NCBI GenBank assembly: GCA_902651635.1
Contig: CACRSC010000099.1
Location: forward strand, 16,966 to 56,572
Origin: Mastigamoeba balamuthi
Lineage: Eukaryota > Evosea > Mastigamoebida > Mastigamoebidae
Length of the DNA stretch: 39,607 bases
Reading direction: 5' to 3'
The position numbers and the translations under genes are program-made. Numbering within the stretch: the stretch's first letter is position 1; the number at the start of each line of letters is the position of its first letter. The notes beneath the pieces are model-generated. The model searched no databases. It saw only the letters and a program-made list of their open reading frames with translations, and was not told the origin of the DNA. Below are positions 19,191 to 29,413 of this stretch, piece by piece.

Positions 19191-19424
19191 ACGGCGGGCC
19201 TGGACCCCGCCAAGGTCGTCGGGGAGCAGCGCGCCAACGCCATCGTGGACGCCAAGGTGGGCGACCCCCTCATCGCAGCAGCGGTGGCCGCGCGGTGGAG
19301 GGAGGTCTCCCCAGCGACCTTCGGCGCAGCGCCCCCGGGTCTGTGGCCCCCCCACCCCCTGGATGTTGTCTGGCAGTTATGGTTGTCTCCATCCTGTTCA
19401 TCGCGCTGCCCTCTGACACTTTAG
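19131..19424 (+). CDS. Small protein of unknown function
   Basis: 97 aa from ATG 19131, just after a CAACAG context and the duplicated promoter unit. The N-terminal 65 residues are helical and coding-like (EVEAAWASVVEYLRTAGLDP, VVGEQRANAIVDAKVGDP, AAVAARWREVSPATF). The last about 25 residues look less natural, so the true 3' end may use a splice site. No family is recognised. It is divergent from PRPF38B, so the two may share regulation. Confidence 0.45.
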   Translation: MGERAGEVEAAWASVVEYLRTAGLDPAKVVGEQRANAIVDAKVGDPLIAAAVAARWREVSPATFGAAPPGLWPPHPLDVVWQLWLSPSCSSRCPLTL

Positions 19425-19723
19425 CGGGGGGGGGTGTTTGGCTCGCTTAGATGTAGCGGGGACGGTGTCTATTATTTGCGGGTTTAAGCACATCGCTTCC
19501 CCTTTTAGTTAAAAAGCCCCTTTTTAGGCGAAACTCGTCTAAGAATCGGGGAATTTTGTACGTTTCGAGCTTAACGGCTATGCTTTGGAGAACCCACCCA
19601 CTTGACTCGATGGCCCGCTCCGTACGCCCGCTTGGGCTCGGCGTTTGCGGGTGGCTTTATTGTATGGCAACAATGCACGTCTCGGCCTGTGGCAGCTCCC
19701 CACTGCGGTGTCTTGAGTGCCAG
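19425..19723. other. Stretch before the kinase gene
   Basis: AT-richer, with a G-run and TTTTAGTTAAAAAGCCCCTTTTTAGG near 19504-19530. The first exon of the kinase gene probably lies here (ATGs at 19579 and 19609), possibly joined by an intron from GTACGC to CCAGAG. This cannot be settled from sequence alone. Confidence 0.35.
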
Positions 19724-21354
19724 AGAGAGACACCACAATTGATCCCACTGACGCGTTTCACGCAGCCCCTGCCGACATCAGCGACTACGACATCGGCCAG
19801 CGGCTCGCGACCCCTTTTGAGCGCGTTCCGTCCATCGATGACTTGGAGGCGTTCCTCCAGCGGCCGGCGCCTGTTCCGATCCCCGTGACCACCCGCACGC
19901 CCCTGCACGATGTCAGAGGCCCTCTCTCTCTCTCCTCAGTCTCTGTGAGCTGCCCCAGAGCGTCTGAGGGCCCAACTTGCAGTCGGTGCCGCTCGAGGTC
20001 TTTGCCGGGTCGTGCTCGGGCGTTGCGCTGGCGTTCACGACGGCCATCTTCGGGGGGTGGGGTGCGACGGTCGACAAGGGCGAGGCCACGCTCTACCACC
20101 ACACAGGCATCCTGATCCTCGATGTCATTGAGAAGCTGTCGGCGCAGACCGCCACGCCCATCGTGATGAGTCGGAACAAGGCAGACAACACTGCCACGGT
20201 TGCCAGCATGTGCCCCGATGCCCTGGGCCGCATCTACGGGAACGCGCTTGTCTTCAAGTCAGAGGAGAGGCTCCGCCCCAGTGAATTCGATGATGCTGTC
20301 GTGCGGTCCTTGTTGAGGGAGAGCTGGCAGGGCAGCGCTCACAGCTCTGCGCTGTGGTGACACAGGACCAGCTGCGGAGGAAGATGGGCACCTGGAACCC
20401 GGTGCTGCTGGGGCCGCTGCCATACCTCCTGTGCTACGCCGCCACAGTCAACAGGATCGCGTTCTACGCGGTTCGCCAGGGCACGTGCGACGTCCAGCAA
20501 GTCTCTATGTTCTTCAGGCTGTCCGACCCCGTGCACCGTGCGCTCATCGTGAGGACGTGCATCAACATCGTCCGCACCCTGGTCACCCTCGACCAGCACG
20601 TGCGCTCAGCTGCCTCTTTCCACCGGTCTCAAGACTCTTTTTCTCTATTCAGAGACTGGTTCCGACCAATTGCCCGCCTCTGTTTGGGTTCCTTCGGAAC
20701 ACTGCAACGACAACAGTGCAGGTGCTGCCGTCCTACATTCGCAAGGCCACGCACGACCCGAAGATCAGGAGAATGGGCGACCTGGTGCAGCTGTACCATA
20801 TGCTGAGCGACAATGCCAATCTGCACCACCCGGACGTGCCGTACGTCGTCCAGTGCCGTGACCCCCCGAGGGTGGACCACAAGGGCAGGCTCATACTCCA
20901 CTTGGCCCCCTTGGGGCTCCGCCGGCTGCCGGAAGACGAGCGCACACTCGCCTCCTCGATCACCTGCGTGCTGAGCGCGTTGTCTCTGCTGCACGAGCTG
21001 GGGTACGCGCACCGCGACGTCCGCTGGCCCAATGTCCTCTGGGACCCCATCAGGAGCTCGTGGTTCCTGATAGATCTCGAGTACTCGGCGAGGTTCGGGG
21101 AGCCCGTGAACTGGGACAACGAGTGCCTGGCCCCCGAGCTGCGCCACGGAATGCCCTGCTCTGCTGCGTCAGACCTCTGGAGTGTCGGCTTCCTCGCTCG
21201 CGCAATGCCCTTCCCGATTGCCAACGGCCCCCTTGCCTCGTGTGTGCGGCAGTTGATGGACCCAGACCCAGCCATGAGGCCTGCAAGCGCTGCTGCGGCC
21301 CTTCTCCTCCTCAACCCCGCCCCCAAAAAGGACCTTGCTTCTGGGAGTACGTAA
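19724..21354 (+). CDS. Crinkler-type protein: nuclease-like domain plus kinase-like domain
   Basis: Exons inferred: about 19724-19944, 19983-20300, 20366-20599, 20653-21354; the 5' start is uncertain because an in-frame stop precedes 19717 and no ATG is in frame, giving about 490 aa visible. The middle part has a PD-(D/E)xK nuclease-like signature, CPDALGRIYGNALVFKSEER (usual form PD...FKGEEK; here the last Lys is Arg), followed by GPLPYLLCYAA. The C-terminal half is a short protein-kinase-like lobe: HRDVRWPN (catalytic loop), FLIDLEYS (DLE in place of DFG), LAPEL (APE), ASDLWSVGF and RPAS. No Gly-rich loop is obvious. This nuclease-kinase order is known from Crinkler-RHS-type effectors of oomycetes, fungi and other protists. 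Donors GTGCGG and GTGCGC match neighbours. Activity is doubtful given the substitutions. Confidence 0.65.
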
Positions 21355-21508
21355 TCCCGAAAGCACCTTTCTTTCCCCTGCCCAAAGAGGCTAGACACGG
21401 CCCGTCGATTCAAATCAAAAGACAAGTTCCAGATTTCAATACCCTGATCCGCTCAGGCGTGGGTGGTATCCTGAGATGCCTCAATCTCCTCGAGATATCA
21501 ACCCCTCC

Positions 21509-22243
21509 TCACTTTTCCATGTCGCCCACGAACAAGTCGGGGTCGCCCTGCTGCTCTGCCTGCTCCTCCCGCGCCCGCTTTCTCCTGCCCGCCGTGTCCG
21601 CTGGCGTGTCTCCGGTGTCCTCCTGCGGCGCCGGCGCCTGGGGGCAGAACCTGGGGTCGCTGGCGAGGTCGTCCCTGACCTGCATGAGCAGCCGCCCCAG
21701 CAGCCCCGGGCTGCCGTCCCTCTGCGCCGCCCAGCAGCCCCCACCCCTGCCGGGCACCTCGCAGAGCGTCCTGCCCGCACAGAGGCCCACGAGGGCCCTT
21801 CCCAGCGCCTCGTTCTGCTCGAACTTGGCCCGCAGCGCCCGCAGCATCGCCGCTGCCTTGCTGGGCCCCGCGAGGGCGCTGGCGTCGGCTGGTCGCTGCC
21901 TCCGCAGGCGCGTGTTGGCCCGCTTGGCCTCTGCGGCCGTGGGGGCTGCACGGATGGCCTCTGCGCCCGCGGGCCACGTGCGCTCGTACTTGCTGGCCTG
22001 GTAGAAGTGCTCGGCGGTGGCGTAGCGGTGGCCGTCGAGGTCGAAGGCGCCCGGGGAGGAGCGGAGGGCGGGGTCGCTGACGGCGGCCTTGGCGGCGGGG
22101 TGCACGTCGGGCCAGAAGTTGCTCAGCCACGCGAAGCCGTTGGCCTTGTCCGACTTGAACCACACCGTCCGCGCGTCGCTGTCGTAGCGCCTGCGGCGGG
22201 GCGCTGCTCCTGCCGCTGCCGCTGCCGCTGCTCTGCGCTGCAT
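21509..22243 (-). CDS. NADAR (YbiA-like) domain protein
   Basis: 244 aa from ATG 22243; an in-frame upstream ATG (22366) would only add a basic tail. Residues 1-20 are low complexity. The NADAR core runs about 25-205: FKSDKANGFAWLSNFWP, FDLDGHRYATAEHFYQASKY (E78 is the conserved Glu of the EHxxQAxK motif), MLRALRAKFEQNEALGRAL, and LGRLLMQVRDDL. NADAR proteins act on ADP-ribose-type or riboflavin-pathway N-glycosides; plant and bacterial members hydrolyse early riboflavin intermediates, others remove ADP-ribose from nucleic acid. The C-terminus is charged and contains a basic GRRKRAREE nuclear-type signal, fitting a nuclear role. It is convergent with the Crinkler-type gene (154 nt apart). The substrate is not predictable here. 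Confidence 0.85.
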   Translation of the reverse strand: MQRRAAAAAAAGAAPRRRRYDSDARTVWFKSDKANGFAWLSNFWPDVHPAAKAAVSDPALRSSPGAFDLDGHRYATAEHFYQASKYERTWPAGAEAIRAAPTAAEAKRANTRLRRQRPADASALAGPSKAAAMLRALRAKFEQNEALGRALVGLCAGRTLCEVPGRGGGCWAAQRDGSPGLLGRLLMQVRDDLASDPRFCPQAPAPQEDTGDTPADTAGRRKRAREEQAEQQGDPDLFVGDMEK

Positions 22244-22716
22244 GGGCGGGACAGTTGGGCGTCTCAGGCGCGGGGGTTTTTCTAAACTGCGGCACGGGTT
22301 ATTAGAAAACACAGAACGGGTCAATTGCACCCTCGCGACAAAATCTGACAGGCGATTCACCGACAAGGCTCTCCGGCTGTTTCCTGCTTCTGGTGCGTTG
22401 CCACCACGGCTCCGTTGGCTAAATGCAATTTACACAACATTTGAATTGCGGTTGTTGTGTCGGTTACCGCAAACCTGTCACGCCTCGAAACCGGGATGAA
22501 AACCCCAACACGATGGCCAAAGCGCTCGATCACGCGCGCCACGTGCAGAGGCATCTGGGAGGGCGTTGTTCCGCCTTTGTCCTCGGAGGTTGAGAAATCA
22601 GGATTATCCCAGGAATAAATCTCGTCAGCAGATCTTCCTCTGCCTGTCTGTGTGGAGCGTTCAGTGTGGGGGTTCAGTGCGGTCTGTGCGGGCTCGCAGA
22701 GCCACTCGCGCGCAGG
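22244..22716. other. Divergent upstream region of the NADAR and XPR1-A genes
   Basis: No gene is seen. AT-rich around 22420-22460 (GCAATTTACACAACATTTGAATTG). CAGGAATAAATCTCGTCAGCAGATCT lies about 100 nt before the XPR1-A start. There is no similarity to the region upstream of XPR1-B. Confidence 0.4.
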
Positions 22717-25700
22717 ATGCGGTCGCCCCAGCCCATGTTCGGGCGCTACCTCGTGACCAACACGGTCCCTGAGTGGCGCAGCCGCTACCTCAACTACCAG
22801 CACCTCAAGGCACCCACGGGCCCCACCCAAACTCAACCTCCCCACAACTGCGACGCCACGTCACCACACGGCAAAGAAGCCGCGTCAGCTGCTGGCGCCA
22901 CGTCACTGCTGGGCAAAAGTCACATCACCTACTGGCGCCACGTCACTACTGGGGGCCAAGTCGCATCAGCTGCTGACGCAACGCCACGCCACGTCACCAC
23001 AGCGCATGAGCCTGGGGCTGCGGCCGCGGCCCGACGACGAGGCCACCGGCAGCGACTCGTCGACGTCGTCGTCGAGGGCGTCGGCCAGGCGGCAGCTGGA
23101 GGAGCCGCTGCTGGCGTCGTCGTCGTCGCCGTCGCCGCCGCCGGGGGCGTCGGCCGCGGGCGCCGCCGACGAGCGGAGGCTGCGCAGGGAGTACGCCAGG
23201 AACTTCGACCGCGTCGACCAGTTCTACGCTGAGCGCGTGGCCGAGGACGGCACGACCGTCCTGGCGGCCGCCGGCACTCTCCACGCCCTCGTTGCGTGCC
23301 CCTTCCCCCTCCTCTCCCAGCCCACAACAGCTTCCTGCACGCCACCTCGCCCGCAATTCCGGGAAACATGCCTGCGCCACGTCACCACACAAAGCACACC
23401 CCTCTTCCGGTTGGTTTACTATACGGATGGGAAACTGACACGAGCGTTGCATTCTGGGTGGCCGCACTGCGTCGGTGGCGCGCGGTCCGTTGCTCTGGGC
23501 GGCCACGCCTCGCAGGGGATGGGGCCGCGGCCGTCGGCGGAGCTGGAGGCGTGGGGCGGGGCGCTGGGCAGCCCCGCAGCGTCGGCGGCGATGCCCGTGT
23601 CGGTGGCGTCGATGGCGGCCAACCCGGACGACGTCTCGGGGCCCGAGCAGATACGCCTGGCGCTCTGGCGCGTGTACGACGAGCTCTCGCGGCTCGAGAG
23701 CTTCTGCGACCTCAACAGACAGGTTCTCGGAACTCGGACAGAATTCCTGGACTTTTCCTGGAACCCCGAGGGCACGTCACTCACGTGGTGGTTTCCGGAA
23801 CCCCCCTCTGTCTCAAGGGGTTCGAGGAGCTGGTCGACAAGGTCAGACAGAGGCCGGGAGGCGAGGACCTCGCGGACGAGCTCCAGCACCGCCTCGAGTC
23901 GCTCTCGTTCTACGACCACCACAACCTCAAAGACCTCCTGAGGCTCATCCCGGTATGGATAAATATCTTCTCGCAATATCTCGGAAATCCACTCTGACGT
24001 CACTACTCACCATACGGCACTCCCGTGTGACGCCATCACCGACATGGTGGCCAGACGGTGTATGCGGACGCGTTCACGGGGGGGAACATGCACGAGGCGA
24101 TGGTGAAGCTGTCGGAGCGGCCCAACGCGACGTCCAACTGGCGGCTGTTCCGGCTGGGCGTGTTTGTGGGCCTCGTGGCGCTGCTGCTGCTCGTGTCGCT
24201 GATCTGGTGGTTCCAGACGCCCGCCGCCCGCATGGTGCAGGGCGACGAGGTCTTCCTGCTCTTCCGCTCGCTGGGCCTGGCCATCCTGCTCGTCTGGATG
24301 TGGGGCGTCGACCTCTACATCTGCATCCGCACTGGGGTCTGCACCTTCCCCTGCCCCTGCCCCTGCCCTCTCTGGCGCGTCTCTCTGACGGCGTCCGCTG
24401 GCAGCTCAACTACGTGTTCCTGTTCAACTTCGACCCCAGAAAGCACAAGACAAACTACCTGCGACTGTTCGAGGTCAGCGCCACGCCCTCATGCTTCCCC
24501 TTTTTCAATGCGCACACCACCCTCCCCCCGTTGTCATTCACGCGCTTTGCCTCTTCGGTCTGGCCACCCGTTCCCTTTGTCTCTCGGCTGAGCCGCGGCT
24601 GGCGTGCGCAGATTGCCGCGTGCTTCACGGTCGTGTGGCTGCTGACGCTCGTGCTGTACCTGTTCAGCTGCAGTCCCCCCAAGCTGGCCTCGTTCTTCGA
24701 CCAGGTGTGGCCCCCGCTGTGGCCCATCGTCCTCTGGTGCCTCTGCATCGTCCTCTTTGTCGCCTACCAGATCTCGTGCGCCTCCTCCGCCCCGCAGCGC
24801 CAGTGCCAGCAGCCCCGTGGGGGGTCTCACGCCGTCGCAGCGTGAGGTTCTCGTTCATCCGCGAGCTCGTGCGGATCTTCCTGGCGCCGCTGTTCCGCAC
24901 GCGCTTCCGGGACTCGTTCATCGCGGACCAGCTGGTGTCGCTCTCGATCATCTACCAGGACATCGTCTTCAGCATCTGCTTCTACACGACCGACGCCTGG
25001 TCGCACGAGTGCCGCTGCCTCGAGGCCAACGCGTACCTGCGGTCGCTGGCGGCCGTCACGCCGTCGTTCCTGCGGCTGCTGCAGTGCCTGCGCCAGCACA
25101 GGGACACGGCTCCGCGCTGGTGGGCGCCGTCGCTGGTGCTGCTCAACGCGGGCAAGTACTGCTCGTCGATCGTCGTCTCTGTGCTCTCGATGCTGCGCTC
25201 CAAGACGAGCTACGACACGCTGACGTGGGTCTGGCTGGGCGCCGTCGTCATCAACACCGTCTACAACTTCACGTGGGACATCACTATGGACTGGGGCCTC
25301 GTACGTCGGTGGGCTTTAGTGGGTTGGGCTGCATGTGCTGGGGGGAGGGGGGCAGTCCCGACAGCGACTTCGCTCTGCCAAAGGGATGGCAGTCTGGGGG
25401 TGCGTGCCGTCCTCAGCAGAGGGAGAGCGGCACAGCTGCAGACACTAGCAAGCCTGCTGCTGCTTTGCGTTCCTGTGCTCCCGCCTTGGCGCTGCTGCTG
25501 TTTCGGGGCCGTGGGACACAACAGCTCCGCCTCTCAACGGCACGCGTCCACCGAGCAGATGAGGCGGAAGAACACGGTGCGGCCGCTGCTGCGGGACGTG
25601 CTGGTGTTCCGGCCGCCTGCGCTGTACTACTGCGCGATGGGGCTGGACCTGCTGCTGCGGCTCATGTGGACGCTGACCATCTCGCCCGGCACCATCCTCC

Positions 25701-26017
25701 TCGTCAGCAAGATGCGCATGGACGTCTTCATGACGATGCTCGCCGCCGTCGAGATCTTCCGCCGCGGCATGTGGAACGTCTTCCGCATCGAGAACGAGCA
25801 CGTGCACCAGTTCAAGCCCGCCACGCCCGCTGCCACGCCCGCCGCCACGCCGGCGCAGAGCACGCGCGCGAGCCCGTGCTGCCTGCTGGGGGTGGGACCG
25901 CCAGCAGCGGCAGCAGCAGCAGGGGGGACGGCGACAGCGGCGATGCTGGCGATGGAGCCCCTGTCGCTGGGGGACACGGAGGCGTCGCAGGGCGGGCAGA
26001 GAAAGGAGTCGCCGTAG
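22717..26017 (+). CDS. XPR1: XPR1-like SPX-EXS phosphate exporter, copy A
   Basis: Nine exons: 22717-22809, 23003-23290, 23516-23722, 23818-23952, 24055-24336, 24405-24473, 24612-24775, 24841-25300, 25559-26017; 718 aa. SPX domain in exons 1-4 (about 1-241): PEWRSRYLNYQHLK, NFDRVDQFYAERVAED, YDELSRLESFCDLNRQ, GFEELVDKVRQR. Four or more membrane segments in exons 5-8, then the EXS domain: FIADQLVSLSIIYQDI, NAGKYCSSIVVSVLS, WDITMDWGL, FRRGMWNVFRIENEHVHQF. XPR1 exports phosphate across the plasma membrane and is normally gated by inositol pyrophosphates bound to SPX. Here the usual KILKKHDK helix reads EELVDKVRQ. Intron 1 begins GC, not GT. AATAAA follows at 26060. The inverted paralog is at 33718-37248. 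Confidence 0.92.
22848..23002 (+). repeat. Minisatellite in XPR1-A intron 1
   Basis: About four degenerate units containing GCCACGTCAC and CTGCTGG/CTACTGG spacing words fill the 3' two thirds of intron 1. The core CCACGTCAC is also part of the element found in other introns. Confidence 0.55.
23355..23392 (+). repeat. Intronic element, XPR1-A intron 2
   Basis: ATTCCGGGAAA, TGCCTGCG, then ACGTCACC in the middle of the 225-nt intron; the same order as in PRPF38B intron 2 and XPR1-B intron 2. Confidence 0.6.
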
Positions 26018-26059
26018 CACGCACTCCCCACACCTCCTCACCAGCTGCTGGCCAGTGGC

Positions 26060-26065
26060 AATAAA
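26060..26065 (+). terminator. Poly(A) signal AATAAA of XPR1-A
   Basis: AATAAA 43 nt after the stop codon at 26017. Confidence 0.6.
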
Positions 26066-26140
26066 GACGTAAGTTGTAGCAAACAGGTGCAAACAGAGTG
26101 TGTGGGTGGTGGGACGAGGGTAATTGAAATGGATAAAATA

Positions 26141-26213
26141 TGGAGGTTCGGGGCTTCGATCCCCGTGCCTCTTCCATGCCAAGGGAGTGCTCTACCAAGT
26201 GAGCTAAACCCCC
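26141..26213 (-). tRNA. tRNA-Ala (anticodon GGC), copy with a stem mismatch
   Basis: 73 nt on the minus strand, with acceptor GGGGGTT/AACCTCC containing the G3:U70 alanine identity pair, discriminator A, D-stem GCTC/GAGC, anticodon loop TTGGCAT and T-arm CGGGG-ATCGAAG-CCCCG. It differs from the copy at 33455 by one base (plus-strand 26173), which makes a C29-A41 mismatch in the anticodon stem (CTCCC/GGAAG), so it may be impaired. A TATTTTAT run follows the 3' end. It is convergent with XPR1-A. Confidence 0.85.
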
Positions 26214-27069
26214 AATTTTCGGAAAAGGAAAACCACAAAGTTGATGAGGAAACCGGAGAAGTAACGTTCTTCAGCCGTGTTGCTGCATTACGTTTTGCAG
26301 CTATTTCCTCGGGATAAGATTTTCCTGTGGGTGAACCCTACGAGCTGTGAGGTGTCTAACCAGCACTGTTCCCTCTCCTGTGGTCAAAATGACAGGTACT
26401 GGTATGTTAAGCATGTAGTGAACCCATACATTTCATGTAGTGAAGGAGTTCCATAGCAATGTGTAGCAGACAGATGCATAGCAGTGTGTGAGAGAGCATT
26501 CATCCTGGAAAATATTTGCTTATATTAACACAGAGAGAACAAGGGAGAAAGGGAGAAGGGGTTTCATACCTCATAATAAGATCGTTCAGAGTCCCATCAA
26601 GCATCAGCATAGCCTTGAACCCAGCTCTGACCTCTTCAAAGGTACACAGCAGGCGAGTATGCTGGGCAGAACAGCATTAAGGAAGTCTGTTAGAGGTTAT
26701 GATTAACATTCCAGAACCTCTGCTATGTGCTGCTAAATGGGTATCTTCTGCTATACTATATAGTAGAAGGCACTGAAGTGCCTTCTGCTGGGTGGTGTAG
26801 CAGAGCAGACACAATGCTGTAGTAATGCATTGCAGAAGGTCTGCTATACAGTGCTACACTGATACTCTCTGCTATGTAGCATAGCAGAAGGCACTAAAGC
26901 ACCTTTCACTGTGTGTTTGATGTAGCAGACCCCAGTTAGTGTAGCAGCAGTGTGTAGCAGACCTTTTGCTACAAGTCACTATACAAATACCTCCACTATG
27001 CTGTGTAGCAAAAGGTGCTGGAGCACCTTCCACTACACAGTGTAGTGAACCCTATTATGTAGCAGTATG
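26214..27069. repeat. CTGCTA/TAGCAG-rich satellite-like region, left part
   Basis: No gene. From about 26390 the sequence is built of the words GTAGCAG, CTGCTAYA, GTAGTGAACC and their complements. Three perfect hairpins, AAGGCACT-ga-AGTGCCTT (26767-26784), a near-identical one at 26888-26905, and AAGGTGCT-gg-AGCACCTT (27012-27029), recur every 121-124 nt, indicating a degenerate tandem unit. 26214-26390 is unremarkable. Confidence 0.7.
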
Positions 27070-27071
27070 TA

Positions 27072-28341
27072 CAGCCCTGGCCATAAGTTTGTTAATACTC
27101 CCCCAGGTCTAAGATTTGCTCCCAAAAGCTATTTTTTCCGATTTTGGATAAAATTTCCAGATATTTTAGGTCGGCGGAGATATAAATGCATTCTCCGATT
27201 GATTTGGGATTGAGATTTTTGAATCGCGCCACTTTTTAAACATGGTCTTTTTGAGCAAAAAGAAACGCTGGGAGTTGTGGTTCCTCCAGAAGCACAAGCT
27301 GGGCCCTCACATGATGGCCAATGCCACGGGCAAGCAGGTTAGGTGCTCTCCCCAGGTCGCCAAGAAGTGGGCCGATTTCGACGGTCCCTTGCGCGCTGTG
27401 GACACCTCTCGCTCCAGCGCTCCACACAAAACTTCAGTGCAAGAAGATTCAAAAATCACCAAACTCTCAGAGCAGCATCCCACGGAGTCGTCCGCGGCTC
27501 TGGCCGGGTGCCTGAAGAGGGCTCGGGTTGCTGTCTCTTCACGCACCGTACGGCGCCATTTGAATGCCACTGGGCGCAGCTACAAGAAGTCGATGATCAA
27601 ATTTCTTCTCTCGGCATGCCACCGCGAAGATCGCAAGATTTTCGCCCAAACTCGGCGGAACCAGAACTGGAACCAGGTCATTTTCACGGACGAGGCATCC
27701 TTCAAGCTCTTTGGCACCCCGAGGGGAGCATGGCAGTCGAGGTCCCACCCCTACGTGGTGCGCAAAGTCAAGCACCCAGGCAAGGTGCACATCTGGGGGT
27801 GCTTTTTGGCGGAAGGGTTCGGGCGCCTCTACAGGTTCACATGCAACCTCAATTCCAAGAAGCTCTGTCACATCTACAACAAGGCCCTGCTGCCCAGTGC
27901 CAAGAAGATGTTTGGACTCGCCCCAGGTGGCTGGGTGCTGCAGGAGGACAACGACCCAAAGCACACAAGCAAACTCACCAAGGCCTGGAGGGCCTCCCAC
28001 AACGTGGACCACATGGCCTGGCCAGCATGCTCCCCGGACCTCAACCCAATAGAAAACGTGTGGTCTCTCCTCAAGGCTTGCGTGGCGTTACACTGCCCCC
28101 GGAACGTCGAGGGACTGCACCGCGTGCTGCACAAGGAATGGGCAAGGCTTCTGAAATCTCTCGCCCAAAAATTGGTGGCGAGTATGAATTCGTGCCTGGA
28201 AAGGATCACAGAGGCTAATGGGGACTACACCCTCTACTAACCATCAGCACTCCCCCTCTCCTCCCTCTGGCCCTTATGACAAACAAAGTCTGTTTGCTTG
28301 TCTGTTCTGGGGGAGTATTAACTTACTTATGGCCAGGGCTG
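27072..28341 (+). mobile_element. Tc1/mariner-family DNA transposon, apparently complete
   Basis: 1270 nt with 35-nt terminal inverted repeats (27072-27106 and 28307-28341) starting CAGCCCTGGCCATAAGT and differing at two central bases (TT versus AA). TA target-site duplications flank it (27070-27071 and 28342-28343). It carries one intact transposase ORF. It is inserted in the CTGCTA satellite region, whose repeats continue on both sides. Confidence 0.93.
27242..28240 (+). CDS. Tc1/mariner transposase (DD34E)
   Basis: Intronless, 332 aa with no internal stop. The N-terminal half is a helix-turn-helix DNA-binding region (KQVRCSPQVAKKW, SSRTVRRHLNATGRSYKK). The catalytic triad is visible: D in FTDEASFKLFG, D in QEDNDPKHTSK and E in SPDLNPIENVWSLLK, with 34 residues between the second Asp and the Glu. 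It catalyses cut-and-paste transposition into TA sites. Codon use is less GC3-biased than in host genes, as expected for a horizontally mobile element. Intact ORF and matching inverted repeats suggest recent activity. Confidence 0.94.
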   Translation: MVFLSKKKRWELWFLQKHKLGPHMMANATGKQVRCSPQVAKKWADFDGPLRAVDTSRSSAPHKTSVQEDSKITKLSEQHPTESSAALAGCLKRARVAVSSRTVRRHLNATGRSYKKSMIKFLLSACHREDRKIFAQTRRNQNWNQVIFTDEASFKLFGTPRGAWQSRSHPYVVRKVKHPGKVHIWGCFLAEGFGRLYRFTCNLNSKKLCHIYNKALLPSAKKMFGLAPGGWVLQEDNDPKHTSKLTKAWRASHNVDHMAWPACSPDLNPIENVWSLLKACVALHCPRNVEGLHRVLHKEWARLLKSLAQKLVASMNSCLERITEANGDYTLY

Positions 28342-28343
28342 TA

Positions 28344-29175
28344 GTGGACCTTCTGCTATACACTGCTACACAAATACCTTCACTATACTGTGTAGTGGAC
28401 CCTATAGTGTAGCAGTATGTAGTGGACCTTCCACTACATACTGCTATGCATACCTTTACTATGCACTGCTACACATACCTCTGCTATATGCTGCAATGCA
28501 AATACCTCTGCTATGCACTGCAATGCATACCTTCACTATGTGCTGCTATGCAAATACCTTCACTTTACACCACTATGCATTCTTTCACAACACACCACTA
28601 TGCAAATACCTTTGCTATGCACTGCTATACATACCTTCACTACATGCTGCTGCTACACATACCTCTGCTCTGTGTCACTATGCAAATACCTCTGCTATGC
28701 AGTGTAGCAGACCCTGTGCAGCAGTGTGTAGCAGATCTGCCTCCGCTACACATCACTACATGACATCCACTACACAGTGTAGCAGACTCCATTCTGCTAT
28801 GCACTGCTACACAGATGCTGCTATGCACTGCTGCAGCAATTCACTTCTGCTATATTACGTAGCAGAGCATGCATAGCAGTGTGTAGTGGAACTGCAGAAG
28901 GGACCAGCAACTCCTGTAGCAGCATGTAGTGAAGGGTGCTGCTACATATCATAGTGGACCCTGTGTAGTGACATGTGGTGGTGACCTGTATAGCAGCATG
29001 TAGCTGATGGTAGAACTACATGCTGCTACACACCCTTCACTACACAGCATAGCAGACCCATACATAGCATCATGCAGTGAAGGCCTGCATAGCAGTGTGT
29101 AGCCCTGTCTGTATAGCAGTGCATAGTTCTACCATCTGCTATGCACTGCAAAGCCAGCCTGGCTGCATGTTGCTA
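28344..29175. repeat. CTGCTA/TAGCAG-rich satellite-like region, right part
   Basis: Continuation of the left array: short units such as CACTGCTATGCA, AATACCTTCACTA, TGTAGCAGACC and GTAGTGRACC in both orientations. ORFs inside (for example 28422-28763) are Cys/His/Tyr-repeat artefacts of the array. Words of the two strands alternate, so long imperfect foldbacks are possible. Confidence 0.7.
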
Positions 29176-29341
29176 CATGCTTGATGTGTGTATATGTTTA
29201 TTTTCACATACAAAAAAGGATTTTTCTTTTTGAGTAAACCGTACAATAGACAAAACAATGATAGCCCGACACCAAGGAAGATGTTCATGCCCATTGATTT
29301 GACTGTGGCCAAGCGCACACACAGTGGGAAATTGAAAAATT

Positions 29342-29413
29342 TGGTCCCGCTCAGATTCGAACTGAGATCAAGAGATCCAGAGTCTCCTATACTAACCCTT
29401 ATACTACGGAACC
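29342..29413 (-). tRNA. tRNA-Gln (anticodon CTG), copy 1
   Basis: 72 nt on the minus strand: acceptor GGTTCCG/CGGGACC, D-arm GTAT-AAGGGTTA-GTAT, anticodon arm GGAGA-CTCTGGA-TCTCT with anticodon CTG, T-arm CTCAG-TTCGAAT-CTGAG, discriminator A. A TTTTT terminator follows. It is identical to the copy at 37788-37859, and about 45 nt upstream is also similar. Confidence 0.93.

Noticed and set aside
19717-19888. GTG at 19717 as start codon of the kinase gene
   Set aside because: Non-ATG initiation is not expected here; an upstream exon joined at an AG between 19722 and 19725 is more likely.
28422-28876. ORFs rich in Tyr, His and Cys in the satellite region
   Set aside because: They simply translate the CTGCTATGCA-type repeats in different frames.
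26390-29175. Regular repeats considered as a CRISPR array
   Set aside because: Repeats are degenerate, occur in both orientations and lack constant-length unique spacers; the genome is eukaryotic.
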